From contig CAUJLY010000002.1 of the NCBI GenBank assembly GCA_963281155.1, positions 1,116,001-1,180,000 of the forward strand: 64,000 nt of DNA. Direction: 5' to 3'. Shown piece by piece: positions 1-11,874 of the stretch. Below the pieces are notes generated by a model. It was not told the origin of the DNA, made no database searches, and worked only from the letters and a program-made list of their open reading frames with translations. The translations under genes were made by a program, and so were the position numbers. The stretch comes from Rhabditophanes sp. KR3021 (Eukaryota; Nematoda; Chromadorea; Rhabditida; Alloionematidae). Each line of letters starts with the position of its first letter. Within the stretch, counting starts at the first letter, position 1.

Positions 1-118
1 TGCACACCTCCATACATAAATCTTGAAATCAACCATTGACATTTACCGTTCTCATTACCTATTGAACACAAAAGACTAGGGTCCGCTAATGGTATTAATT
101 TATATTTAATTACAGAAT

Positions 119-3100
119 ATGGATTCTCCAACTTTACCACCTCCGCCAATCCAATTGTCATATAATAATGGTAATGGCCATGAAACAAACACCTGTAATA
201 CTTCTAGTTTGGCACGATCATTTATTACATCTGTTGATCAGGTAAAGGTCCGCACAAAGGCACCTGCAGTTCCTCCAAAACCACGAATCGACAGTATCAG
301 ACTATCTATGGCTAATATCAAAGGTAACTAACAAATCTAAAATAGCAAAGTATGGAATATAGTTGTTAAGTCTTAAAATTATTATATTTACCGATTAAAA
401 AGCAAATAATAGATGCATCACTTATTATCTTCTTATCACTTTTCAAAGAATCAAAAACCTCACACACAAATAAGGGCCCGAATGATAAAATTTCATTTTA
501 ATTTTTTATTCTTCCTATTTTGTTCTTATCAACGGATCAAATTTGATGGTACGACTTACGAGTCCTCTTAATATAGTAGATAATTGTTAATCTTCACAAA
601 TATTATTCTTCTATGTTTGATTGCAACTACTTTTTTATAATTTCTCTACTCATTATTAATGATGCTTCAAAAAGAACTCTCAATTATTCAAATTAGCACA
701 TTGACACAAAATAGTTGATTGGTTACCAATTAATTACTCAATTCTTTCCTTTCCTACCCATAAATCATTTGCCTTTCCCTCCATTTAAAAATTTCCATTT
801 TATGTTTGGTAAGAGTGCATATACTGGGATTTCACCTAATAATGGCCTTGTCAGAAAAGATAAAAAATGGGGCAGATGTCATTTTTAGTTTAATTTTAGT
901 CCCCAAAAAATGTAACTGTATTCAATAATTTAACAGAGCAACTCGCAATACTTTCATATTCTTTTTTTTACAATATAATACACCTCAATTTTATTGCCTA
1001 TTTTATTTTAACTGTCCATTTTATACAACATAATAATGCATCACCCACACCCATCTTTTTAGATTGCATCTATGCCATTAATAACAAACAAGACCATACA
1101 CAAATACTATTTAAACAATATCATACTAATCTAAAACAATAGCCAAAAACGATTGACGTCGGCATACTTTTGTTCCTGCCTATTATACATACAATACATT
1201 TTTTATGCCTTATGCAATCAGGTTTTGCGTCTTTAGTTGGGAATGTTTTGGTTTGTATTTTAATTAAATAATACGTCTTGGATGCCTTTATATTGTACAT
1301 TTATTAAATTAAAAATGAGGTGTCCACTTTTTAGGGTCCACCTTCCTTGGCGTTAAATACACGTACAGCCCAAATGTTTATCCACCCTCATAATTGTTGA
1401 TACAGGGCCGGTTATCTAGTCGTTACTTTTCGACATAACAAAAGTCGCGTATGACTGTTCGTTCCCTTTGTTGCAACGAAACAGCTTATACAACCACAAA
1501 TCAAAAGACATACACATTATAATACGCGTCTTTTTGATTTAAAAGAATGCAAATTTAAACGTCACTTTACTTTCTATATTCTAAATTTGCTTGGATTCTC
1601 TTTTTTTGTGTACAAATAAATAGTCAGTATTTGGTGGAGACCTCAAGAGGTACCTACTTAATTACATTTTTGTTTTGTTTATTAAGCCCAAGAGTATTTG
1701 CTAATACATTCAGTGGATAACTATATTATTTGTTTCATTTTTTATTTTTTTCTTCGTCAAAAGTTGGTGATTGCGTATATTAATTTGACTTAACAACTAA
1801 AATCTATTGAAGAGCCATTCAAATTAATAAGTCTAAAATATTCCTAACTGATGATTTGCGTAGATTCAAACGACTGGGAACTGGACGCCCTTCTCAATGA
1901 ATTATCAGACCTCCAAACTCAGTTAAATTCGTCTACGGGCACAGACCAACTTCTACTGGGCATTCCATCTCTCTCAACGCCAACCCACAAATCAAATTTA
2001 AAGAACGGCTCAACTTCATCTTATTCCTTAGCAAGCCAAGTTACGCATTATGGAAGTAATGATGAATTCAGGCCATCAACAACATGCACATCACCAGACA
2101 TTGATTCGGCGTATGGTGAAAACTCTGTCGATTGTCCTAGTATGGCCAGGCCAGATGCGCCATCGGACTTTAGTTCGAATGATTCATGCAGAGGAAGTTT
2201 GAATACACCTTCGCCTACTCAGCAGGTATGTTTCACCTTGATATTTCATTTTTGTGGGTTTCTCATGTTAGTGAATGGCGTTGATTGTATTGACATTTGG
2301 GCAAAAGCTCTCTCATTCACAATATGGCTTTGGTCATGCTTTGGTGGGAAGACATTAAATTGAATGGTAAGGAAATTAGACTAATTTGTATTCTTACAGG
2401 TGTCTTCTGCGATTAAATCGGGCGCTATTACGCCACCTGCTTCAGTCGTCTCCTCCTGTTCATCTTCTTCTGGAGTTTCGTCTTCTTCTTCATCAACGCA
2501 TCCAAAGCAAATTAGCGTTTTGCCAAATATTACTTCTACTTTGAATTCAAATGATGAGTATAGTACTAAATCAACTAAAAGTAACTTGACTCCAGGTGAA
2601 GTAAAAGCTCAAAAGATTCGTGAAGCTCTTGAAAAGATGAAAGAAGCTAACATCAAAAAAGTATTCGTAAAATTCTTCCTAGACGACGGACATACTGTTT
2701 CTATCCTGGTTGATGAAAGATGGACTGCAAATGAAGTGATGAAAACGATTGCTGCAAAACTGAACATTACCTTGCATGTCGAACATACCATTGTCGAAGA
2801 ATATCCTGACTTGAAATTCAGTAAGTTTGTCTGCTTTTTATATTTGCTGAGAAAGATAGTTTATTTGTTTTAAGTAATTTACTAGGTCACACACATGTCC
2901 CAAGATTAACATAACAGTCTTCTTTTTCCTACTTTAAATGACATAAACAGTTGGCCAGACGTTTTGATCTTATGTAAAAGTTATTAAAAGCTGATCTTCT
3001 TTAGACAGATCATATAACTGCTTGGTAAGGGGAATGATATATCATATGTTTAGAAGGTCTCTCTTATACAAGTAATTAGAAGTGTTGATAACAAGTAACG

Positions 3101-5024
3101 ATATAGGGAAAGTTTGCATCTGTCTTAGGCCTAATTATCAGTAGTGTATTTATAAGAAGGAGATCCGATTACTTAAGGACTTGTAGGAGATCTCTCTACG
3201 TTTCTAAATCAGTCTTAGTAACAGCTTGTTTAGTGAAAAGTATTTATTATTTATTTAAATTATATGAGTCTTCTTTTGGGGAGAAATAAACAAATTAGGA
3301 AGTAGAGTTGTATATTTAAATTAGTCTTATTGAATAGTGAAAGTTAATAAGGGCAGTAGTACTTGAGGAGTCAAATGTCGTTGATAAAGAATGTCAATTA
3401 ACACTTTAGGTTTTGTAATGTGTGGTGAGTTGAGCAATATGTGTGTGCTTGAGATGGGTGAGGGGATCTTACTTAAGGCTCCAAAGAATGGGTTGTAAGA
3501 CACAACACAATGTTTCCATTAATGGTTGATTACAAGAACAATAATAGTTCCATTATTACTTAATTTATTGTCCCAATTACAGAACGAATTTACGAAGACC
3601 AGGAAAGTGTGGTAGAAAACATCCTGATGTGGACAACAGATTCAACAAACAAATTATACTTCACCAGAGTTAGTGACAAGTATTTATTCATGAATTACCC
3701 TCAACATTTCCTCGTTAATGAAAAGACAAGAGAATCAATTCCTGAACCACATGTCAATTGGACAGCTGCTAATAGAGAAAGTTTCATCAAGGTAATTCGA
3801 TTAGCTGAAGAGTTAAGTTAATTTAATGATTTTTAGTTATTCTTTGACAAAGATAATACGACGCCACCAGAGTTAGATGGTTTTTTGATGTTAAAGCAGG
3901 ATGGGAAGAAATCTTGGAAGAAACACTATTTTGTGATAAGATCTTCCGGATTATATTATTCTGTTAAGGAGAAGAGCAAGGCTTCAAAGGATTTGACTTG
4001 TATCATGAATTTCTACTCCAATCAAGTGTATCAATCTACTGATTGGAAGAAAAAATACAAAGCTCCAACTGATTTCGGGTTTGCGATCAAGCCGCCACAG
4101 ATTCAAGGTTTGTAATTAAAAATAACTTTCTTTATATTGATGTATGTTTTAGTCAAAAATTCGAAATACATCAAATACATTTGCGCGGAAGACGAACCAA
4201 CATTCAGAAAATGGCTGATTGCCCTAAGGATAGCCAAAAATGGGTACGACTTGTACAACAATTACACGCTTGCTATGAATAGGATGGTAGCATCCCAAGT
4301 CCACACACCAACTCGAATCGAAACGCCTTCAATATCCTCCAGAATTTCATCCCCAATTCATTCTCTTAAGCCAATCCAAACTTCTAATACTTCCTCTGCT
4401 GCTAGTAGTTTAAGTATTAATGAAGGTTACTCAAGTAATATGTCCACTTCCTCCAACAATTCATCCTCTCAACATACGATGGGCAAGAACTTTTGCTTTG
4501 ATCAGGATGACTGTGGTACTATTAAGAGAGCTCCGGCAGATATAAGTGTTATTGATGGCAGACAAGGTTATTCCAATAGAAGTTCAGTTAATATGAGGCC
4601 AGGATTAATGTGCGCCGAAGTAAGCAGAAATAGCTATGAGGCAAATCACCAACAAAGAGTAGTATTTGCTGAAGATCATAGAAACTCAAGACCTAGTTTA
4701 GTTGGTGATAATAGTGAGAATGATACAGATACAGACGAAGAACCACTTCCCCCACCACCAGTCAAAGCAACTTGTTTCGGTGGGCCAGACAACTTCATCC
4801 AATCATACTCACAATCTCAAGTAGGAACATTCACTCCAACGATGCCACTCAAATCTGCCTTAAAAAGACCTGGCCCACCACCTCCACCCAAGAGAAGTGA
4901 TGCCACCAAGCTACAAATGACTCCAACACGTGTACAAATGCCCATGTCCAACAATCAAGCTACTACCTTCAATAGTGAACTACAATCTGCTATGCTGAGG
5001 AGATTGAATGTTGTTGACAGATAA
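119..5024 (+). CDS. mig-10: MIG-10 / lamellipodin / RIAM family adaptor (RA-PH protein)
   Basis: Six exons: 119-323, 1864-2225, 2400-2820, 3583-3791, 3837-4107 and 4153-5024 (779 aa). All junctions are GT-AG and phases match. The middle carries a Ras-association domain (about residues 275-365, starting [20 protein letters not shown]) followed directly by a PH domain (about 412-520, [20 protein letters not shown]). This RA-PH order defines the MIG-10/RIAM/lamellipodin family, which links Ras-family GTPases and phosphoinositides to Ena/VASP at the leading edge and in axon guidance. LPPPP-type EVH1-binding motifs occur near the N-terminus (TLPPPPIQL) and in the C-terminal tail ([11 protein letters not shown]). 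The first ATG lies 3 nt after an acceptor-like TTAATTACAG, so this may be a trans-spliced 5' end or an internal exon of a longer isoform beginning left of the window. AATAAA is at 5160-5165. Family identity is secure; the 5' end is not. Confidence 0.93.
324..1863 (+). other. Large first intron of the mig-10 homologue
   Basis: This 1.54-kb intron is about 30 times longer than the usual 40-nt introns here. The join 323/1864 keeps phase (G+AT gives Asp, then [13 protein letters not shown]). The stretch about 1335-1560 is less AT-rich than the rest and contains CAAGAG followed by GTACCT near 1643, a possible donor of an alternative first exon. Known MIG-10 genes use alternative 5' ends, so a second promoter could sit here, but no coding exon is demonstrable. 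Confidence 0.6.
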
Positions 5025-6425
5025 TGCGGTTGTTGCTCAAGGTGTATATATGAATCGTGCTTTAAGGTTTTTGTTGAGACGGTGGATGTTATTGTGGATT
5101 ATTGCCTTTTTGATATGTTGAATAGATATTTATGTAAAGAAGATGTGTTTTTTAATTTAAATAAAGTTACTTTTGGTTTATTTACTTAAAAGTGAAATCT
5201 GTGATGAAAGCTTATTAGAAGAGTTTTATTTTAGCCCTTTCGTTAGAATATTATTATGTCAGTTAGATTTAAGCGACTAATAGTACAATCAGTTGCATAG
5301 GCACTTTTTTCATTTTGCGCACTGTAGACTGTTTCCCCAATTCAAACAATTATATTTTACGAACATAAATGACAAAATTTTGCCGTTCTCCCTTTGATTT
5401 CAAATTTGCTAAAACTTGTCATGTCTTCTAAACCAACTCTTTTTCTCCACACTTCATACTCTTCATTACATGAGCAAATCATTCAGGTTGTCTTTAACTA
5501 AATAGCTACCAGATGCAGAATGCATTTTTCGAAACTTCTTTATCTTTGTCTTGCAGATGGCCTATCCCTACTCAAATGAGCCTTCTAATGAGTATTTGTC
5601 ATGCCACGTACATAAATATAAAATATTTAAAACTTCAATTGATCTAAATTCAATTTTTATTACTTTGAAATCAGTTACTGTTTCTTCGTAGATAATGTTT
5701 TAATTTGTTTTCCTGATCAAATAAGTGCAGTATTTATTACTCCATTATATTAAACTATGCCTTTGAATATATCCATTGAACATCAAAGATGTATTACGAA
5801 TGACACATTCATTCACATTTATGATTGTTTCACTTCAGATAGAAACGATACAATCAGTGAAATTCTTATCGAACAAAGTTTGATTTTTCACTTAGAAAAG
5901 TAGCCCAAGACGCTGCATGCAAGTTTAATTATGACCGAAAGCAATGAGGTACAGTACATTCAAATTAGTTGAATGAAAACTAACTGATTTAAATGGGGCA
6001 AATGTATTCCTTATGAAACAACTAAATAAGCATATTAAAAAACAACAAAATTTGAATATAAAAATAAAACACAGTTTTTGGAAGTTGACGTGGTTTACAA
6101 AACTCTCGAATTCTTTTATTTGGTGGTGTCTTGCAACCATTTTATTAAAACCTCACATTTTTCGCATGCTGCACAACGACGCCATCACATTCACTAACTA
6201 CATATTTTATAATGTGGTGCATTTTAGTACATTGCCAATTCACACGTTTCTATCGTAACTTCTAGAACCAAAATTGGAGTAACATCACCCTTCCTGTATT
6301 CTCCCATTTTACATTTTTTGTGTTTTACACCATTCAACGTAATTAATATTTAATAAGCGGCCGTCCTTTATCTGTAACAGCCAATTATTATTTATTAAAT
6401 TTGGGCAACTTAATCAGCTCTTGTT
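5025..6425. other. Intergenic, no supported gene
   Basis: This holds the mig-10 3'UTR (poly(A) signal 5160-5165) and then AT-rich sequence. Short open frames around 5925-6258 overlap on opposite strands, have low-complexity composition and no splice or start context, so I see no gene. Confidence 0.6.
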
Positions 6426-8593
6426 ATGAGTGAAAAAATGATGGATTCCTACAATTGCCCAAACAAAAGGATTGGATGCTTCTTGGCTACTATAGCTAGA
6501 CACGAAAATCGATGTAAGTTTTGATGTCATCAAAAACGAAATGATTATTTTATTTAGCGGATAATGGAACTATTACCTTCAAGAATGAAGCACATATCAT
6601 TCGATTAGACAAAGGAAACATGGTGACTGACAAGATGTCGGTTAAGGTGGTGTGTTTCTTTGACACCCGCAACAAAATTAATTCTGAAGCGTTTTTCAAG
6701 AAATGCATTGGGCGATTCAGAGAAGATACCTTCCTTCTGATGGTCAATCTGGACAAAATCTTTGGAGAAGCGATTACAGGAGAGAACTACGCAGTTCTTG
6801 GGCCGGATGGGCGGTTTGTTCCAGACTTATCCTTCTTTAATGTCACTCTTTCTCCTGGGGACTATGAACACTTCTATCCATACATTATGGATTATCTCAG
6901 GACACGTACAGATATATTGTATGTTCCAAAAGTAGCAGGCTATAACTTCATTCAAGACTTCCAGGAGGGAGCGGGCATTTATGTTCAAGTCATTCAAAAC
7001 TTGGACACTAATATTGGAAAGGTGTTGCGAGTTTGGGATGGCACGAAGCCAAAGCAAAAGGCTAGTTCAATCAGTCCAAGCGCAGTTACAAGTCAGGAGA
7101 CAAAGTTTTGGTTCCATCGTGAGTCCTTGAACCACATCAAGAATGATGCGGCAAAGAAGACGGCCGAGTGTTTTGGTTTGACTGAATGTGACTTCTGTAT
7201 CGACATTCTTATCAATCCTGAAGTCAGGGAGAACATTTTGAAAGAATGCAAGACTGGAGATTGGTTGTATATGAAAGGCGTGTCCGGTCACCACGAGGAA
7301 GAAGCCTACTACTTCTCAATAGCTACCACAGAAGGACTGGAGGTGCAACTCTACTCAAATGATGCCGTCAATATGATCTCCAACGCATTGGTACTCGCAA
7401 TTCAACAAAAAAGGAGCTACTGGAGACACTTATACAAGTTGGAACCCTGTCTTCAAGAATATTTGCCGGATGATAACATTACCAAGCAGCCAAATGCCAG
7501 GGCCAGAAAACATCCGGGTGAAAATTGTAAGTATAGTGACAACAGACCGAGAGATTCTGATAGAAGACACTCAGCCACCAAGAAGAGACGCTCCTTGTCT
7601 AGATCTATCTCGCCGACCAATCATTACAGCGACAAACGGCCGTCTGCTAGGGAAACTCCACGAAATAACGACAGGAGGGAGAAAAGTGTCAAGTATGACA
7701 AATCTGGTGATTATGGCAGGAGATATGAAAGGAAACAACGGCCACGTGATCCTAGAAAAACTCCTGAAAGATATACTCGACCGAGAACCAAGAGCCCAAC
7801 TATCAGCGGGGGGTCAGAAGGAGAATTAACGAGGCGGGAGGGAACCGTATTACTTGTCAAACAATGCTTATTGGATTTGCCAGAGGTTGTTGATGGGAGA
7901 AATGATGAAAATGCTACAATAGAAGCGGAGAAGTCAACTAGGGATGGGGAAGAAACCCTTACACATGGAGCTGAATTAAGTGGTGGTGAATCTGTTGAAA
8001 TTGGTAATGAGAAAGCCGACTCAGCAATTAAAGGGATCGATGAATCAACTGAAGATTCTGAATGTATTAGAGACAACAGCGATCCTCAAGATTTAGTCGC
8101 TCCGGAATCTCCTAAAGTTGATGTGCCTCACAAGTCAACTGTTGTAACTTCTGAAAACAACAACACATTACGAAGCGAACAAACCAAATATGACTCAACT
8201 GACACGTTTCCTTCGGATTTAACCGGTCTCGTCAAACAATACATTCAAGCTCACAAGCAAGAAGTCACCCTTTTAGCGCCAATCAAAAGTAACGAAGAAC
8301 TGGTGATCGGATTCGACTACCGCATGGAATCTCCAAAGTTCCTTTCCTACAAAATGGACTTCAATCAAATATCCAATACCATGGTGAACCGTGAAACAGA
8401 AATGGATCTAATCAACGTGGTCAAACATTATCTTGATTCCAAATCCTTTTACCTTCAAAACAAATTCTTCACCTGCAAAAAAAGAGGATCTCTTGTAGTT
8501 CGAGTCAGGTTAATGCTGCCTTCACCTTACAAATGTTTCGGGGACACCAAAGTGAAAATCTACCTCAAATGTGATGTTGTAGAGGACAGTTAA
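6426..8593 (+). CDS. POT1-like telomere single-strand-binding protein with RS-rich linker
   Basis: Exons 6426-6513 and 6558-8593 (707 aa); the split codon gives Ser30. The N-terminal third resembles the two-OB-fold DNA-binding part of POT1. A first module (about residues 12-130, from KRIGCFLATIARHENR through VKVVCFFDTRNK) is followed by a second (about 135-310) with the hallmark KVLRVWDGTKP, then DILINPEVRENILKE and GDWLYMKG, which align in order with the POT1PC/OB2 sequence of animal POT1. POT1 binds single-stranded telomeric DNA and limits telomerase and damage signalling. The middle (about 345-450) is an Arg/Ser/Asp-rich, basic, probably disordered stretch (KKRRSLSRSISPTNHYS). It is followed by an acidic Glu/Ser-rich part and a folded-looking C-terminal segment (about 600-707) that I cannot assign. 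The RS-like insert is unusual for POT1. AG acceptor-like sequence precedes the ATG by about 8 nt but with a poor pyrimidine tract. Identification is from motif order, without a profile search. Confidence 0.72.
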
Positions 8594-8879
8594 ATCAACC
8601 CATGGATTTCTTTAAATAAGCTTTATTCTTTTGTTAGTTAATTTTAAATATTTTTTGTACTTAATGTTTGTTGGTTAAGTACGCCAATAATTTTATATGC
8701 CTTTTTAATAAAAATATTACAACACTTGTTTTTATTTGATTGTCTTTAAAACTTTTGACATCTTTTAATCTTTAATGATTATTAACTTTCTTATATTTTA
8801 ATCATTTAATTGAAAGCTAAATTTGCTGGTTGGATTGTTTAACGGAATGTTTTATTTGTTCTAAAATGTACAATATTAA

Positions 8880-9374
8880 TCAAATAGCCTTTGAAAATTT
8901 GAATTGTTTGGCCAGATGGATATTTCACGACACGTTTCGCTGAAGATCTAAAAGAACACATCATCATAGGCTGAACATTTTTCGTGCACCAAAACCATCT
9001 CGTCATTTCTTTTTTTGGCTGTAGTTGCATCTTGATCAACTTTACATTCCACATTCTTTGACCTCGCCCTTTAAAGCCCCTAATCATCGTTTTTAAATAT
9101 CAACATTTTATTGGTCATGCTAATAGTGTTTTAGGATTATTGTTGGTACAAACTTAGTCAAATGTCTTTTGGAAGTTGAACTGTTTTGTCTGAATTTTGT
9201 TTTATAACACGTTACTTTAAAAGTCTAAAGAACACATCATCTTTAGGCTCAACTAACACAAGTCATCATTACTTCTTTTGGATGCACTTGCATTTTGATC
9301 TGCCTTTTCATTTTTTCAGATCATCCTTTTTCGACTCTAGTCATCTTAACAGTCACCATTTTATAAGTCATGCT
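8880..9374. repeat. Diverged direct tandem duplication, about 8880-9122 and 9158-9374
   Basis: The two halves share a collinear series of matching blocks: TTTGAATTGTTT / GTTGAACTGTTT; ACACGTTTCGC / ACACGTTACTT; AAAGAACACATCATC in both; TAGGCTGAAC / TAGGCTCAAC; TTGCATCTTGATC / TTGCATTTTGATC; and ATTGGTCATGCTA / ATAAGTCATGCTT at the ends. Order and spacing are retained, so this is one old duplication rather than chance AT-rich similarity. Neither copy keeps a shared reading frame. Confidence 0.65.
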
Positions 9375-9628
9375 TATCCACTTTTTAAATTCATTCTTGC
9401 AACAACACATCAAAAAGAATAACATCAAACCACACCATCTTTATTTTATGATGAGTTTGCCTTCTTCAAAACCTCCTTCATTTAGTACCACTTCATAAGT
9501 TAAACTAGTTACCCTCATATTACTATATATTATTACGAATTTACCTCGCACAAATACCCATTCAAACCCAAATCGCTTTCATTGACAACTCTCATATTTA
9601 TTGCATTTGTTAACTTTTGTCTAATTTC

Positions 9629-9630
9629 AG
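9629..9630 (+). promoter_or_regulatory. Candidate trans-splice acceptor of the GFPT gene
   Basis: TTTTGTCTAATTTCAG ends 28 nt before the GFPT ATG. There is no in-window upstream exon with a matching donor, so it is either a spliced-leader acceptor or the end of a 5'UTR intron. Confidence 0.5.
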
Positions 9631-9658
9631 GGAATAATTAACAACTAAAACCACTAGG

Positions 9659-11874
9659 ATGTGCGGCATTTTCGGTTACGTAAACTTCATGACTCCTAAA
9701 AAGAGACAGGAGATTATGGAAATTCTTCTGCAAGGATTACAAAGAATGGAGTATCGCGGGTATGATTCAGCTGGTAAGTCAATAATCGCTTGGTAACTTA
9801 ATAGTCATCATTTTTAGGTATTGCTGTGGATGGGCCTAGAAGTGGGGATGATATTTCTCCTATCATCATCAGAGCCGTGGGCAAAGTAGACAATCTTCGC
9901 CAAGCCGTCTTTTCTCAAGAAGGTCTAGACTTAGACGCTTGCTTTGCCTCCCACTCGGGAATCGCACACACGCGGTGGGCAACGCATGGTGTACCCTGCG
10001 AGAGAAACTCTCATCCACAGAGGTCCGACCCCAAAAACGACTTCCTCGTCGTCCACAACGGCATCCTCACCAACTACCGGGACCTCAAAGAGTACCTAAT
10101 CAAAAAAGGGTACGAATTTGAATCGGACACAGACACGGAGGTCATCGCCAAACTAGCCCAACACCTCTCAAACAGATACCCATCCTTCACCTTCCGCCAA
10201 ATCGTCGAAACTACCATCCAGCAATTAGAAGGAGCCTTCGCCTTGGCATTCAAATCAAGCCGTTTTCCTGGGCAATTAGTTGCTGCTAGAAAAGGGTCGC
10301 CCTTGTTGATTGGAATCAAGAATTCAAATGCTCCCTCCAGGGCCCAGTTTCCTGTTCAGTTCAGCAAAGGTAGGTGGTGATGTCATTGTAACTTTTATCT
10401 AATCTATTTTTTATAGGAGCTCGTCAACTTAATAGCAAGCCTGGACATTTGGAAGGATTGGAAGAGTCTTTTATCTTGGACCGTACTTTGGATGATTCTA
10501 ATGGTAGGTTCGATTTCATCAAATTGCTTAATTATTTACTTTATAGTTCACGACAGATCAGTCAAGGCATCTCTAAATGAAGTGGAGTATTTTGTCGCCT
10601 CAGATGCAAGTGCAATCATCGAGCACACCAAGCAAGTCATTTATCTCGAAGACGACGACGTTGCGTTGATTGAAAATGGGTCTCTCACAATCCACAGGAT
10701 TAAAAGATCTGGAAACGATGCCGATGCCGTTGAAACTCGCGCCGTCCATTCCCTCAACATGGAGTTGCAAGAAATCATGCGTGGGTCCTTCAAAACCTTC
10801 ATGCAAAAGGAGATTTGGGAGCAGCCGGAGTCGGTCGTCAATACCATGCGTGGACGTGTCTTGAAGGATGGGCACATTTTGCTGGGTGGGATCAAAGACT
10901 TCTTGCCAGACATCAAGAGGTGCAGAAGGCTGATTATGATTGCTTGTGGAACTTCCTACAACTCCGCTATTGCCTGCCGCCAAATCATGGAAGAACTTAC
11001 AGAGCTTCCAGTCGTGCTAGAATTAGCTAGTGATTTCCTTGACCGGGAAACACCAATCTTCAGGGATGACGTTTGCTTCTTCATCTCCCAATCGGGAGAG
11101 ACAGCTGACTCTCTGAAAGCCCTGAGATACTGCAAACCAAGAGGAGCCTTACTGATTGGCATCACCAACACTGTCGGGAGCTCTATCTGCCGCGAGTCGC
11201 ATTGCGGAGTTCATATCAATGCTGGGCCAGAGATCGGAGTTGCCTCAACTAAAGCGTATACTTCTCAAATTATAAGTATTATCATGTTTGCTCTTTGTAT
11301 CAGTGACGATAGAGTTTCCAAAATCAAAAGAAAGAGAGAGATTGTTGGTGCTTTGGTGAAACTGTCAAAGCAAATCAAGGATATCCTTCAACTGGATGAC
11401 GCCATTATGGAAATCGCCAAGTCTATCTATTTGGAGAAGTCTTTGTTGGTGATTGGTAGAGGCTACAACTTTGCCACCTGTCTCGAAGGAGCTCTCAAGA
11501 TTAAGGAACTCTCCTACATGCACTGCGAAGGGATCATGGCTGGCGAGCTGAAGCATGGGCCATTGGCGATGGTTGATGAGAAGTTGAAAATCATCATGGT
11601 CATCTCAAACGATCACGTCTACAAGAGTAGTTTGAATGCCTTGCAACAGATCAGAGCACGTGGTGGAAATCCTATCTTGATCGTTGATGATTCTGTGCCT
11701 TTGGAAGATCTTGCTGGGTGCGATCAAATCATCAGAGTCCCAAAGACTGTCGATTGTCTTCAGGGAATCTTGACCGTTGTTCCATTGCAACTTCTATCTT
11801 ATCACATTGCTGAACTCAATGGTTGCAATGTTGATAGACCACGCAACTTGGCTAAAAGTGTTACCGTTGAATAG
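9659..11874 (+). CDS. gfat: Glutamine:fructose-6-phosphate aminotransferase (GFAT)
   Basis: Exons 9659-9773, 9818-10369, 10417-10503 and 10547-11874 (693 aa, the usual GFAT length). The enzyme converts fructose-6-phosphate and glutamine to glucosamine-6-phosphate and glutamate, the first committed step of UDP-GlcNAc (and chitin or glycan) synthesis in the cytosol. Met1 is followed by the catalytic Cys2 (MCGIFGY), and the glutaminase domain shows [21 protein letters not shown] and HNGILTNY. Two SIS isomerase domains follow, with [25 protein letters not shown] and the C-terminal [10 protein letters not shown] that closes the active site. The start is forced because Cys2 must follow the initiator Met. 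Introns are 43-47 nt. AATAAA lies about 95 nt past the stop. Confidence 0.97.

Larger units (their letters stand above)
8594..9658. other. Intergenic region holding a diverged tandem duplication
   Basis: After the AATAAA-type signal near 8708, the stretch is AT-rich and without a supported gene. It contains two related copies of about 215-245 bp (see the repeat entry) and ends in the GFPT 5' leader. Open frames on either strand inside the copies are not conserved between them. Confidence 0.6.

Noticed and set aside
6013..6258. 81-codon plus-strand open frame upstream of the POT1-like gene
   Set aside because: Lys/Asn/Phe-rich composition typical of AT-rich DNA, overlapped by an equally long frame on the other strand, no splice or start context.
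7470..7829. 119-codon frame inside the POT1-like gene
   Set aside because: Out-of-frame shadow of the RS-rich coding segment; starts within coding sequence and has no domain.
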